DNA from: Miltoncostaea sp050249835
Lineage (GTDB): Bacteria; Actinomycetota; Thermoleophilia; Miltoncostaeales; Miltoncostaeaceae
Assembly: GCA_050249835.1 (NCBI GenBank)
Contig: JBFWPT010000002.1
Coordinates: forward strand, 122,229-186,228
DNA length: 64,000 nucleotides
Direction: 5' to 3'
Position numbers and translations under genes: made by a program. The notes under the pieces were generated by a model that searched no databases, had not been told where the DNA came from, and saw only the letters and a list, made by a program, of their open reading frames with translations. Positions 33,843 to 42,166 of the stretch are shown here, in pieces (positions within the stretch are counted from its first letter, which is position 1; each line of letters starts with the position of its first letter).

Positions 33843-34832
33843 GTGGCGGCCGCGACGGTCCACGTCTTCGGCGCCGCCGGCTTCGCCGGCGCGCAGCTCG
33901 CCGCCCTCGTCGACCGGCACCCGTCGCTGGAGCTGGGGGTCATCACCGCCCGCGGCGACGCGGGCCGCCGCCTGGTGGACGTGGCGCCGGAGTACCGCGT
34001 CGCGAAGGTCCTGGAGGCCCCCGACGTCGCCTCGGTCGCGTCCGGCGACCTGGTGGCCGTCGCCTACCCGCACGCCGAGTCGGCCGCCCTCGTCTCGGAG
34101 CTGGTGGACCGGGGGGCCCGGGTGCTCGATGTCTCGGCCGACCACCGGCTGCGCGACCCGGACCTCTACCCGGCCGTCTACGGGTTCGCCCACCCCCGCC
34201 CCGACCTGCTCGCCGAGGCCGTCTACGGCCTGCCCGAGCGGTACCGCGACGCCATCCGCGCCGCGCGGGTCGTCGCCAACCCGGGGTGCTTCCCCGAGGC
34301 GAGCATCCTCGCCCTGCTGCCCCTCCGGGGCCGGCTGGCCGACGTGGTCATCGACGCCAAGACCGGGGTGAGCGGCGCCGGCCGCACGCCCACGGCGACG
34401 GTCCACTTCTCGTCGGCCGCCGACAACGTGACGCCGTACAAGGTCTACGCGCACCGGCACACGCCCGAGATCGAGCAGGAGCTGGGCGTGGAGGTGACCT
34501 TCACGCCGCACCTGGTCCCCGTGGACCGGGGCCTGCTGTCCACCTGCTACGCGCGCCTCGACGGGGACGCCCCGCACCCGGACGACCTCCTGGAGATGTA
34601 CCGGGCCTTCTACGCGGATCACCCCTTCGTGGAGGTGGTCGAGGCCGCGCCCGGCATGCGGGCGGTGCAGCGCACGAACTACGCGCAGGTGCACCCGGTG
34701 GCCGACCCGCGCGGCGGCGGGCGCGTGACGGCCTTCGGGGTCATCGACAACATCGGCAAGGGCGCGGCCGGCCAGGCGGTCCAGAACCTCAACCTGATGG
34801 CGGGGCTGCCGGAGACGGAGGGCCTGCTCTGA
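33843..34832 (+). CDS. argC: N-acetyl-gamma-glutamyl-phosphate reductase
   Basis: Third step of arginine synthesis, NADPH-dependent. 329 residues: Rossmann start TVHVFGAAGFAGAQLAALV, the catalytic C149 in VVANPGCFPEASILALLPL, KTGVSGAGRTPTATVHFSS, NVTPYKVYAHRHTPEIEQEL and TPHLVPVDRGLLSTCYA. The C-terminal helix VIDNIGKGAAGQAVQNLNLM is complete. The GTG start is three bases behind pheT, so it may share that transcript. The stop overlaps the presumed CTG start of argJ. Confidence 0.96.
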   Translation: MAAATVHVFGAAGFAGAQLAALVDRHPSLELGVITARGDAGRRLVDVAPEYRVAKVLEAPDVASVASGDLVAVAYPHAESAALVSELVDRGARVLDVSADHRLRDPDLYPAVYGFAHPRPDLLAEAVYGLPERYRDAIRAARVVANPGCFPEASILALLPLRGRLADVVIDAKTGVSGAGRTPTATVHFSSAADNVTPYKVYAHRHTPEIEQELGVEVTFTPHLVPVDRGLLSTCYARLDGDAPHPDDLLEMYRAFYADHPFVEVVEAAPGMRAVQRTNYAQVHPVADPRGGGRVTAFGVIDNIGKGAAGQAVQNLNLMAGLPETEGLL

Positions 34833-36052
34833 GCAGGTTCCCGCCGGTACTGCGCGACGACTGGATCGCGGCGCCGGACGGGCTCGCGCCGCTGCCGGGT
34901 GGGTCGGTCACGAGCCCTCCGGGGTACGTCGCGGCGGGCGTGGCCTGCGGGCTGAAGGCGTCCGGCGCCCGGGACCTCGGCATCCTGCGGGCGCTCGGCC
35001 CGGTGGCCTCCGCCTACGTGGACACCACCAGCGCCCTGCCCGCGGCGCCCGTCCGCCGCACCCGCTCCCTCGACACGGCGCGCCTGCGGGCCGTGGTGGT
35101 CAACGCCGGCACGGCCAACGCGGCCACGGGATCCCCCGGGGTGGAGGACGCGCACGCCATGGCCGCCCGGGCGGCGGCGCTCATCGGGCTCGATCCCGGC
35201 GAGGTGGCCGTCTGCAGCACGGGCACGATCGGGGACCGTATCGACATGGGGATCGCCGGGGCGGGCATCGACGCCGCCGCGGCCGCGCTGTCGCCGGACG
35301 GCGGCGCCGACTTCGGCGCGGCCATCTGCACCACCGACCGGGCGCCGAAGGGCGGGGCGTTCACCCTGGCGCTGTCGTCGGGCACCGTGACGATCGGGTG
35401 CGCGGCGAAGGGCGCCGGGATGATCCGGCCCGACATGGCGACGATGCTCGCCTATGTCACCACCGACGCGGCGCTCGCCCCGGCCGACCTCCAGGCGATG
35501 ACCGCGGCCGCGGCCGCCGGCGGGTTCAACCGCATCAGCGTGGACGCCCAGATGAGCCCCTCGGACACGCTGCTGGTGATGGCCGCGGGGGAGGGCCCGG
35601 TCCTGGCCGGCGCCGACCGCGACCTGTTCGCCGCGGCGCTCGCGGCCGTCTGCCGCTGGATGGCGATCCAGATGGTCAAGGACGGGGAGGGGGCCGAGCA
35701 CGCCGTGCGGGTCGTGGTGCGGGGCGCCCGCGACGAGGCCGAGGCGGAGCGCGTGGCGCGCGCGGTGGGGGAGTCCTCCTTGGTGAAGACCGCGATCAAC
35801 GGCCGCGACCCCAACTGGGGGCGCATCTCCCAGGCCGTGGGCCAGGCGCTCGCAGGCGCGGCGGGCGCGGTGGCCGAGCCGGAGGTGTCGGTCGACGGCG
35901 TGCCCTTCGGCGACGAGGGCGCCCTCGCGGTGCTCGACCGCGAGGAGTACGACCTGGAGGTCGGGCTGGGCCGGGGCGGCGCGGAGGCCGCCATCTGGGT
36001 CTCCGACCTCGGCCATTCCTACATAACCATCAACGCCGAGTACCACACGTAG
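34829..36052 (+). CDS. argJ: Glutamate N-acetyltransferase/amino-acid acetyltransferase ArgJ (CTG start)
   Basis: 407 residues if started at CTG 34829, which overlaps the argC stop as CTGA. No ATG/GTG/TTG lies in frame between argC and the conserved PPGYVAAGVACGLKASG block, so a standard start would remove the N-terminal motif. ArgJ moves the acetyl group from N-acetylornithine to glutamate; the self-cleavage site KGAGMIRPDMATML (before Thr) is intact, as are VVVNAGTANAATG, DRAPKGGAF, NRISVDAQMSPSD, KTAINGRDPNWGRI and the end SYITINAEYHT. Possession of ArgJ means a recycling arginine route. Confidence 0.93.
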   Translation: MSRFPPVLRDDWIAAPDGLAPLPGGSVTSPPGYVAAGVACGLKASGARDLGILRALGPVASAYVDTTSALPAAPVRRTRSLDTARLRAVVVNAGTANAATGSPGVEDAHAMAARAAALIGLDPGEVAVCSTGTIGDRIDMGIAGAGIDAAAAALSPDGGADFGAAICTTDRAPKGGAFTLALSSGTVTIGCAAKGAGMIRPDMATMLAYVTTDAALAPADLQAMTAAAAAGGFNRISVDAQMSPSDTLLVMAAGEGPVLAGADRDLFAAALAAVCRWMAIQMVKDGEGAEHAVRVVVRGARDEAEAERVARAVGESSLVKTAINGRDPNWGRISQAVGQALAGAAGAVAEPEVSVDGVPFGDEGALAVLDREEYDLEVGLGRGGAEAAIWVSDLGHSYITINAEYHT

Positions 36053-36154
36053 GCACGCGCGCGGCCGTTTCTGGCCGCATGTCGATACATCCGGTCCCGC
36101 GGCCGCTCCACACTGGGAACCGTCCTGTGACGCCACGACGGGAGGGAGACCCAC

Positions 36155-36304
36155 ATGGCGCCCGAGACGAACCACACGGCCAACCGGTCCGCGGCGGAGG
36201 GCGGCGGCACAGGCGTGCCGCTCATGACCCTCGTCCTCGCGGGGGCCCTGCGCGTACGGCGCGACGGGGAGGACCTCACCGACCCCCCCGGGGACGCGGA
36301 CTGA
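36155..36304 (+). CDS. Small hypothetical protein (49 aa)
   Basis: MAPETNHTANRSAAEGGGTG and then LMTLVLAGALRVRRDGEDL, 49 residues ending at TGA 36302. The Shine-Dalgarno GGAGGGAG (36141-36148) is unusually strong with good spacing, which is the main reason to call it. Composition matches neighbouring genes. No family is recognised; it could be a small regulatory or stress peptide, or spurious. Confidence 0.4.
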   Translation: MAPETNHTANRSAAEGGGTGVPLMTLVLAGALRVRRDGEDLTDPPGDAD

Positions 36305-36311
36305 CCAAGGT

Positions 36312-36355
36312 GCGGCGGGGCCCCGGCTCGGGCAGAGGGGCGGGGGCCCCGCCGC
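36312..36355. terminator. Large GC stem-loop between convergent genes
   Basis: Perfect 13-bp inverted repeat GCGGCGGGGCCCC (36312-36324) / GGGGCCCCGCCGC (36343-36355), 18-base loop. It lies between a + small ORF and the - strand metal-transport operon end, so it could stop transcription from both sides. Confidence 0.55.
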
Positions 36356-36359
36356 TGGA

Positions 36360-37304
36360 CTACCGCAGGCCGGCGGCGATCAGCTCGGCGTTGTGGCGCA
36401 CCATGCCGATGTAGGTGCCCTCGGGCGTGCCCTCGTCGCCGGCGGCGTCGGCGAAGAGCTCTCCGCCCACGCGCACGTCCTGGCCCCGGCGGCGCGCCGC
36501 GGCCACGACGGCGTCGATCGTCTGCGGCGACACCGCCGACTCGACGAACACGGCCTTCACGCCGCGGTCGGCGATGACCCCGGCCACCCGCTCGATGTCG
36601 GAGGTGGTCGCCTGCGTCTGGGTGGAGACGCCCTGGATGGCGACGACGTCGAAGCCGTACTCCTCGCCGAAGTAGCCGAAGGCGTCGTGGGAGGTGATGA
36701 GCACCCGGGACCGCTCCGGGACGGCCGCGAGCCGGTCGCGCACCTCGGCGTCCAGCGCGCGCAGCTCCACCAGGTACGCCTCGGCCCGCTCGCGGTACCC
36801 CGCGGCGTGGTCGGGGTCGCGCTCGGCGTAGGCCTCGGCGACGGTCCGCACCGTCCGCTCCCACAGCGGCACGCTGAACCACACGTGCGGGTCGAACTTG
36901 CCCTCGAACTCGCTCGGCTTGTGCAGCAGTCCCTCGGGGATGTCGCGCGTCACGGCGACGGTCGGGCGCGTCTCGCCCAGCTCGTCGAGCAGGTCGGTCA
37001 TGCGCCCCTCCAGCTCCAGCCCGCCGTAGAAGACGATGTCCGCCTCCCTCAGCGCCTCCACGTCGCCGGCGCTGGCCTTGTAGAGGTGGGGGTCGACGCC
37101 CGGGGCCATGAGGTCCGTGACCTCCACCCGGTCGCCGCCGATCACCGCCGCGAGGTCGCTGATGAAGTTGGTCGTGGCGGTGACCCGCATCGTGCGGCCC
37201 GAGACGTCGTCGGGGGTCGCCGCGTCGGCCGCGCAGCCGGCGAGCAGCGCGACAATCGCGGCCAGCAGCACGGCGAGGGCGGCGCGCAGGCTGCGGGCGG
37301 TCAC
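36360..37304 (-). CDS. Metal ABC transporter substrate-binding lipoprotein (ZnuA/MntA type)
   Basis: 314 residues, cluster A-I solute-binding protein for Zn2+ or Mn2+. A lipoprotein signal ends LLAGC, then RVTATTNFISDLAAVIGGDR. Metal ligands visible: His in GVDPHLYKAS, His in FDPHVWFSV, then TSHDAFGYFGEEYG and an acidic VFVESAVSPQ. There is no His-rich loop of the ZnuA type, which slightly favours Mn2+ (inference). GTG 37304 overlaps the stop of the permease gene upstream. Last gene of the - strand operon ATPase-permease-permease-binding protein. Confidence 0.9.
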   Translation of the reverse strand: MTARSLRAALAVLLAAIVALLAGCAADAATPDDVSGRTMRVTATTNFISDLAAVIGGDRVEVTDLMAPGVDPHLYKASAGDVEALREADIVFYGGLELEGRMTDLLDELGETRPTVAVTRDIPEGLLHKPSEFEGKFDPHVWFSVPLWERTVRTVAEAYAERDPDHAAGYRERAEAYLVELRALDAEVRDRLAAVPERSRVLITSHDAFGYFGEEYGFDVVAIQGVSTQTQATTSDIERVAGVIADRGVKAVFVESAVSPQTIDAVVAAARRRGQDVRVGGELFADAAGDEGTPEGTYIGMVRHNAELIAAGLR

Positions 37305-38188
37305 GCCGCCACCGCCCGGCGGCTTCGCACGCGGCGCACGCCCCGCGCCAGCAGGCCGTACCGCGGGGCGGCGAGCAGGGCGATCGCGAAGACCGCCGCG
37401 GAGACGAGGCCCATCGCGCCGGCGATGCTCGCGTCGATCTCCATCGCCCCGTAGTAGCCCGCCACGGCGCTGACCCAGCCGATCGCGACCGCCAGCGCGA
37501 CCATGGCCACGAGCCGGTCCGTCAGCAGGTAGGCCGCCGCGGCGGGGACGATGACGAGGGTCACGACCAGGATCGCGCCCACCGCCTCGAAGGCCGTGAC
37601 GGCGGTGACGGCGACGGCCACGAGCAGCAGGCGCGACAGCCACGCCGGGGAGATCCGGATGGTGCGCGCGAACTCGGGGTCGAAGCTCGTGACCTTGAGC
37701 TCCTTCCAGAGCAGCGTCACGAGCAGCAGGTTGATGGCGGCGACGACGCCCATGATCACGATGGAGCGCACGAACAGGACGCCGCCGATCTCGAGGGTGC
37801 GGAACGGCGTGAAGGCGATCTCGCCGTAGATCGTGGAGTCGAGGTCCAGGTGGATGTCGTCGGCGAACTGCTGGATGCCGAGCACGCCGAGGGCGAAGAG
37901 CGCCGGGAACACGAGGCCGATGGCCGCGTCGCTCGCCACGAGCCCGGTCGAGCGCAGGGCCTCGATCCCCAGCACGCAGACGATCGCGAACAGGGCCGCG
38001 CCGATCACCACGACCAGCGGGGCGCGGGTGTGGAAGATGAGGAACGCGAGGACGATGCCCGGCAGCACGGCGTGGGACACGGCGTCCCCCATGAGCGCCA
38101 CGCGGCGCAGCACCAGGAACGGCCCGAGCAGGCAGCAGGCGGTGGCCGTCAGGCCGGCCGTGAGGATGATGGCGAGGGCGTCGCTCAC
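37301..38188 (-). CDS. Metal ABC transporter permease (second)
   Basis: 295 residues, eight to nine membrane segments of the ABC-3 family (ZnuB/MntB). Visible: VLRRVALMGDAVSHAVLPGI near residue 28, DAAIGLVFPALFALGVLGI, and DPEFARTIRISPAWLSRLLL with GAILVVTLVIVPAAAAYLL. GTG start overlaps the stop of the previous permease. Two different permeases in one operon suggest a heterodimeric channel. Confidence 0.9.
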   Translation of the reverse strand: MSDALAIILTAGLTATACCLLGPFLVLRRVALMGDAVSHAVLPGIVLAFLIFHTRAPLVVVIGAALFAIVCVLGIEALRSTGLVASDAAIGLVFPALFALGVLGIQQFADDIHLDLDSTIYGEIAFTPFRTLEIGGVLFVRSIVIMGVVAAINLLLVTLLWKELKVTSFDPEFARTIRISPAWLSRLLLVAVAVTAVTAFEAVGAILVVTLVIVPAAAAYLLTDRLVAMVALAVAIGWVSAVAGYYGAMEIDASIAGAMGLVSAAVFAIALLAAPRYGLLARGVRRVRSRRAVAA

Positions 38189-39426
38189 CGGGTGCCCCCC
38201 TCGAAGGCCAGGAGGCGGTCCGTGAGGTCGTCGCCCAGGCTGCCGCGCACGTCGCGCGGGTCGGGCTCGCGGGCGTCGCCCATGTCCAGGCGCCAGCCGT
38301 GCTCGAGCCACACCGACCACAGGCGCCGCCGCTCCAGGGCGGCGTGCGCGGCGGCGGCGCCGGGCTCGCTGAGCCGCACCCGGCCGTCCTCGCGCACGAT
38401 CAGGCCGGCGCGGTCCAGGTCGCGCAGCCCGCGATGGACGTCGCGGCGGGGGCGGGCCGCGGCCAGCGCGAGCTCGGCCTCCGTGGGAGGGGGACCCGCG
38501 TGGAGCGCGGTCTCCAGGTCGATGAGGACGCCGTTCGCCCGGGCCGCCCGGCGCTCGCGGGCCCGCTGGGCCGCGCGCCACACGACGCCGCGGCCCGGGG
38601 CGAGCATGACGGCCGCCAGCACCAGCAGGACGCCGACGAGGACGATGACGGGGCCGGTCGGGACCTCGGCCCGCGACGACAGCAGCGCGCCGGTCACGCC
38701 GACGGCCGCGCCGATGACGCCGGCCAGCGGCAGCAGCAGCGCGAGGCGGTGGGTGAGCTGGCGGGCGGCGACGGTCGGCACGATGAGCATCGCCACCATC
38801 AGGATGGCGCCGACGGCGCGCAGCCCGATGACGATCGCGACCACCAGCAGGGCGGTCGTCAGCAGTTCCAGCACGCGCACCGGCAGGCCGACCGAGGCGG
38901 CGAACGCGCGGTCGAAGACGCTCACCTTCAGCGGGCGGAAGCCGATCGCCACGATGGCCACGGCGGCGGCGGCCAGGATCGCCATCACCTGAACGTCCTG
39001 CTCCAGCAGGCCGGCCGCCTGGCCGAACAGGTACGTCTCCAGGCCCGCCTGCTGCGCGTCGCCGGTGCTCCCGATGTAGGTGAGCAGGACGACGCCGAGC
39101 GAGAAGAAGCTGGACAGCACGACCCCGATCGCGGCGTCCGGCCGGATGCGGCTGGTGCGCTCGATGCCGACCATCATCAGCGCGCCGATGAGGCCCGCGA
39201 TGGCGGCGCCCACGAGGAGCGAGGCCGGGTCCTTGGCGCCCGTGACGAGGAAGGCGATGGCGACGCCGGGCAGGGCCGAGTGGGCGAGGGCGTCCCCCAC
39301 CAGGCTGCGCCCGGGCAGGACGGCGAAGGCCCCGAGGACACCCGCCGCGACACCGAGGACCGCCGCCCCCCAGACCACCACCGCGTCGGTGTAGGAGAGG
39401 GGGAGGAGGTCGATCAGCCAGCCCAC
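38185..39426 (-). CDS. Metal ABC transporter permease fused to a C-terminal DtxR-like winged-helix domain
   Basis: 413 residues. Residues 1-285 are an ABC-3 permease (LPGRSLVGDALAHSALPGVA, DAAIGVVLSSFFSLGVVLLT, GAILMVAMLIVPTVAA). Residues about 300-413 are soluble: TEAELALAAARPRRDVHRGL, RDLDRAGLIVREDGRVRLSE form a winged helix and ERRRLWSVWLEHGWRLDMGD with DVRGSLGDDLTDRL resembles the metal-binding/dimerization part of DtxR/MntR. Fusions of this type occur in some Mn permeases. It may sense cytoplasmic metal at the transporter itself (inference). GTG start at 39426, overlapping the ATPase gene by 13 bases. Confidence 0.85.
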   Translation of the reverse strand: MGWLIDLLPLSYTDAVVVWGAAVLGVAAGVLGAFAVLPGRSLVGDALAHSALPGVAIAFLVTGAKDPASLLVGAAIAGLIGALMMVGIERTSRIRPDAAIGVVLSSFFSLGVVLLTYIGSTGDAQQAGLETYLFGQAAGLLEQDVQVMAILAAAAVAIVAIGFRPLKVSVFDRAFAASVGLPVRVLELLTTALLVVAIVIGLRAVGAILMVAMLIVPTVAARQLTHRLALLLPLAGVIGAAVGVTGALLSSRAEVPTGPVIVLVGVLLVLAAVMLAPGRGVVWRAAQRARERRAARANGVLIDLETALHAGPPPTEAELALAAARPRRDVHRGLRDLDRAGLIVREDGRVRLSEPGAAAAHAALERRRLWSVWLEHGWRLDMGDAREPDPRDVRGSLGDDLTDRLLAFEGGTR

Positions 39427-40205
39427 GGGGTCCCCTCGTCCTCGCCGGTGCCGGCGGCGGCGCCGACCGCGGCGCCCATGTCGCCGCCGTAGGCGCGGCG
39501 GAGGTTCTCCGGGGTCATGGTCGTCGCGACCGGGCCCTCGGCCACGGCGCGGACGTTGAGCAGCAGGACGTGGTCGACCACGTCCCGCACGGTCTGGAGG
39601 TCGTGATGGACCATCACGACGGAGCGGCCCTCGGTGTCCCGCAGGCCGGCGAGCAGGGAGAGGAGCGCCGCCTCGGTGCGGGCGTCGATGCCGGCGAAGG
39701 GCTCGTCCAGCACGAGCAGGTCGGCGCGCTGGGCCAGCGCCCGGGCGACGAACACGCGCTGGCGCTGGCCGCCGGAGAGCTGGCCGATCTGCCGCTTCGC
39801 GAAGGCCGTCATGCCCACCCGCGCGAGCGACTCGTCCACGATCTCGCGGTCGGAGCGGCGCAGGCGCCGGACCCAGCCGGCCGAGGGGTAGCGGCCCATC
39901 TCGACCACCTCGCGCACCGTGATGGGGAAGTCCCAGTCCACGGCCTCGCGCTGGGGCACGTAGGCCACCCGCCGCATCGCCTCGCGCGCGGGGTGCCCGA
40001 AGACGGTGGAGCGTCCCGCGTCCACCGGCACCAGGCCGAGGGCGGCGCGCAGGAGCGTCGACTTGCCGGAGCCGTTCGGCCCGACGATCGCCGACATCGC
40101 GCCGGCGGGGAAGGCGGCGTCCACGTCCCAGACGACGGGCCGCGACCCGTAGGACACGGTCATGTGCGAGAGCTCGAGCGCGGGCACGTCCCCGGCGGGC
40201 GTCAC
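39414..40205 (-). CDS. Metal ABC transporter ATP-binding protein
   Basis: 263 residues. Walker A GPNGSGKSTLL, Q-loop YVPQREAVDWDFPITVREVV (the VDWDFP stretch is typical of Mn/Zn/Fe ABC-3 ATPases), signature LSGGQRQRV, Walker B LLVLDEPFAGID, switch VMVHHDLQ. First gene of the - strand metal operon; a candidate promoter with repeated DtxR-like half-sites lies just upstream. GTG start with the ribosome site GGGGAGGAA. Confidence 0.93.
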   Translation of the reverse strand: MTPAGDVPALELSHMTVSYGSRPVVWDVDAAFPAGAMSAIVGPNGSGKSTLLRAALGLVPVDAGRSTVFGHPAREAMRRVAYVPQREAVDWDFPITVREVVEMGRYPSAGWVRRLRRSDREIVDESLARVGMTAFAKRQIGQLSGGQRQRVFVARALAQRADLLVLDEPFAGIDARTEAALLSLLAGLRDTEGRSVVMVHHDLQTVRDVVDHVLLLNVRAVAEGPVATTMTPENLRRAYGGDMGAAVGAAAGTGEDEGTPWAG

Positions 40206-40225
40206 GTCGTTCCTCCCCGTAGGCA

Positions 40226-40267
40226 GTTGCGGCTAGCAGGCTAACTAGTCAAGGCTAACTACGCAAC
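40226..40267 (-). promoter_or_regulatory. Metal operon promoter with repeated DtxR/IdeR-like half-sites
   Basis: Reading the - strand, -35 TTGCGT (40261-40266) and -10 TAGCCT (40238-40243) are 17 bases apart. Two direct copies of TAGTTAGCC (GGCTAACTA on +, at 40239-40247 and 40253-40261) and a third GCTAGCC overlap both boxes. AGGCTAAC is the half-site of the DtxR/IdeR box. GTTGCG / CGCAAC bracket the whole region. This suggests metal-dependent repression. Confidence 0.6.
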
Positions 40268-40282
40268 GGAGCCACGATTGGA

Positions 40283-41272
40283 TCAGCTCGGGCGGCGGAC
40301 CTCGTGGAGGCGGGCCTCGTCGGCGGAGTGCTCCACCTGGAGGGTGGTGTGGTGGATGCCGAAGTCGTGGTCGAGCATCGCGGCGAGGTCGCGGCGGCGG
40401 GCGTGGCAGTCCTCGTCGTGGTCCACGAGCACGTGGGCCGACAGGGCGGGGAACCCGGACGTGATCGTCCAGACGTGCAGGTCGTGGACCTCGCGGACCC
40501 CGGGGGCGGCGGCCATCGCGCGGCCGATCGCGTCGGCGTCGATCCCCTCGGGAGCGGCCTCCAGCAGCACCGCGATCGACTCCTTCAGCACCCGCCAGGA
40601 GCCGATGAGGACGAGCGCGCCGATGATGATGCCCGCGACCGGGTCGGCGGCGAGCCACCCCGTGGTCATGACGATGACCGCGGCCACGACGACGCCGACC
40701 GAGCCGAGCAGGTCGGCGAGCACGTGGAGGAGCGCGGCCCGGACGTTCAGGGAGCCGCCGCCGGAGCGCCACAGGATGGTCGCGCCCACCAGGTTCACCA
40801 CGAGGCCGGCGAGGCCGATCACGAGCGCCGGCAGGGCGTCGATCTCGGGCGGGTCGGAGAGGCGGCCCGCGGCCTCGACCACCACCCAGATGCCGATGGC
40901 CACCAGGGTCACGCCGTTGATGAGGGCGGCCAGGATCTCCGCGCGGCGCCAGCCGAAGCTCATCCGGGCCGTCGGCGGCCGGCGCGCGAGCCAGATCGCG
41001 CCGAGCGCGAGGGCCAGCGAGGCGGCGTCGGACGCCATGTGCGCCGCGTCGGCGATGAGGGCGACGCTGCCCGAGATGAGGCCGCCGACCAGCTCCAGGA
41101 TCGCGAAGCCGCCGGTGAGGGCCAGCACGATCCCGAGCGCCCGCGCGTCCCGGCGGCGGTAGCCGTGCCCGTGGTCGTGCCCGTGGCCGTGATCGTGGTG
41201 GAGTCCGATGGCCCCAGCCTGCCACGCCCGGCCCGGCCCGTCTCCCCGGCGGGCGCCCGGGTGTGGCAGCAT
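40283..41272 (-). CDS. Cation diffusion facilitator family exporter (CzcD/ZitB type)
   Basis: 329 residues. A His-rich N-terminus (LHHDHGHGHDHGHGYRRRD) precedes six membrane segments with the zinc-site residues SVALIADAAHMASDAASLAL and RAALLHVLADLLGSVGVV (HxxxD pairs), and a cytoplasmic C-terminal domain VREVHDLHVWTITSGFPALS. It exports Zn2+ or related ions. Placed beside the import operon, it would balance metal levels. The only in-frame start is ATG 41272, nine bases from the divergent argB ATG. Confidence 0.9.
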   Translation of the reverse strand: MLPHPGARRGDGPGRAWQAGAIGLHHDHGHGHDHGHGYRRRDARALGIVLALTGGFAILELVGGLISGSVALIADAAHMASDAASLALALGAIWLARRPPTARMSFGWRRAEILAALINGVTLVAIGIWVVVEAAGRLSDPPEIDALPALVIGLAGLVVNLVGATILWRSGGGSLNVRAALLHVLADLLGSVGVVVAAVIVMTTGWLAADPVAGIIIGALVLIGSWRVLKESIAVLLEAAPEGIDADAIGRAMAAAPGVREVHDLHVWTITSGFPALSAHVLVDHDEDCHARRRDLAAMLDHDFGIHHTTLQVEHSADEARLHEVRRPS

Positions 41273-41281
41273 CTCGCGCCG

Positions 41282-42166
41282 ATGGCCGGAATCGTCCCCA
41301 CCCCCGAGCGGCGCGCCGACCTGGAGCCGCGCGTCGAGGTCCTCCTCGAGGCGCTGCCCTACATCCGGGAGTTCGCCGGCGCCACGATCGTCATCAAGTA
41401 CGGCGGCGCCGCGATGACGACGCCGGAGCTGAAGGCGTCCTTCGCGCGCGACGTCGCCCTGCTCAAGCTGGTGGGGATGAACCCGGTCATCGTCCACGGC
41501 GGCGGCCCGGACATCTCGCGCTACTCGGACCGCCTGGGCCTGGAGGTGCGCTTCGTGCAGGGGCTGCGGGTGACCGACGCCCCCACGATGGAGCTCGTGA
41601 AGATGGTGCTGGTCGGCAAGATCAACAAGGAGATCGTCGCCCAGCTCCACGTCGCGGGCGCGCCCGCCGTGGGCCTCGCCGGCGACGACGGCGGGCTCAT
41701 CCTGGCCGAGAAGGCCTCCAGCCCGGACGCCGACCTCGGCTTCGTGGGCCGTGTCGCGGACATCGACCCCCGGGTGCTGGAGCGGCTCTGCGACTTCGTG
41801 CCGGTGGTGGCCTCGGTGGGCGTGGACGCCGACGGCCAGAGCTACAACATCAACGCCGACACCGTCGCGGGGCGCCTGGCCGGGGCGCTCGGGGCGCGGA
41901 AGGCGATCTTCCTGACCGACGTCGACGGCATCTTCCGCGACGTCGCGGACCCCGCCAGCCTCATCAGCGAGTGCCGGCTGGACGACCTCCGGGACCTGAT
42001 GGCGTCCGGCGCGGTGGGGACGGGGATGATCCCGAAGCTCGCCGCCGTCACCGACGCCCTCGAGTCCGGCGTCGGCGCGGCCCACATCGTGGACGGCCGC
42101 GTGCCGCACTCGGTGCTGGTGGAGATCTTCACGGAGACCGGCATCGGGACGAAGGTGACGGCGTGA
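41282..42166 (+). CDS. argB: Acetylglutamate kinase
   Basis: Second step of arginine synthesis. 294 residues: the lysine and glycines of TIVIKYGGAAMT, VIVHGGGPDISRYSDRLGLE, the acetylglutamate pocket FVQGLRVTDAPTMEL, NINADTVAGRLAGALGARKA, FLTDVDGIF, and GVGAAHIVDGRVPHSVLVEI. The arginine-feedback N-terminal helix region is present (VEVLLEALPYIREFAG), so it may be arginine-sensitive. The stop overlaps the argD GTG. Divergent from the CDF exporter. Confidence 0.95.
   Translation: MAGIVPTPERRADLEPRVEVLLEALPYIREFAGATIVIKYGGAAMTTPELKASFARDVALLKLVGMNPVIVHGGGPDISRYSDRLGLEVRFVQGLRVTDAPTMELVKMVLVGKINKEIVAQLHVAGAPAVGLAGDDGGLILAEKASSPDADLGFVGRVADIDPRVLERLCDFVPVVASVGVDADGQSYNINADTVAGRLAGALGARKAIFLTDVDGIFRDVADPASLISECRLDDLRDLMASGAVGTGMIPKLAAVTDALESGVGAAHIVDGRVPHSVLVEIFTETGIGTKVTA

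Noticed and set aside
36360..37304. Naming the binding protein ZnuA with certainty
   Set aside because: The His-rich loop typical of ZnuA is absent and the promoter looks DtxR-like, so the metal (Zn or Mn) is left open.
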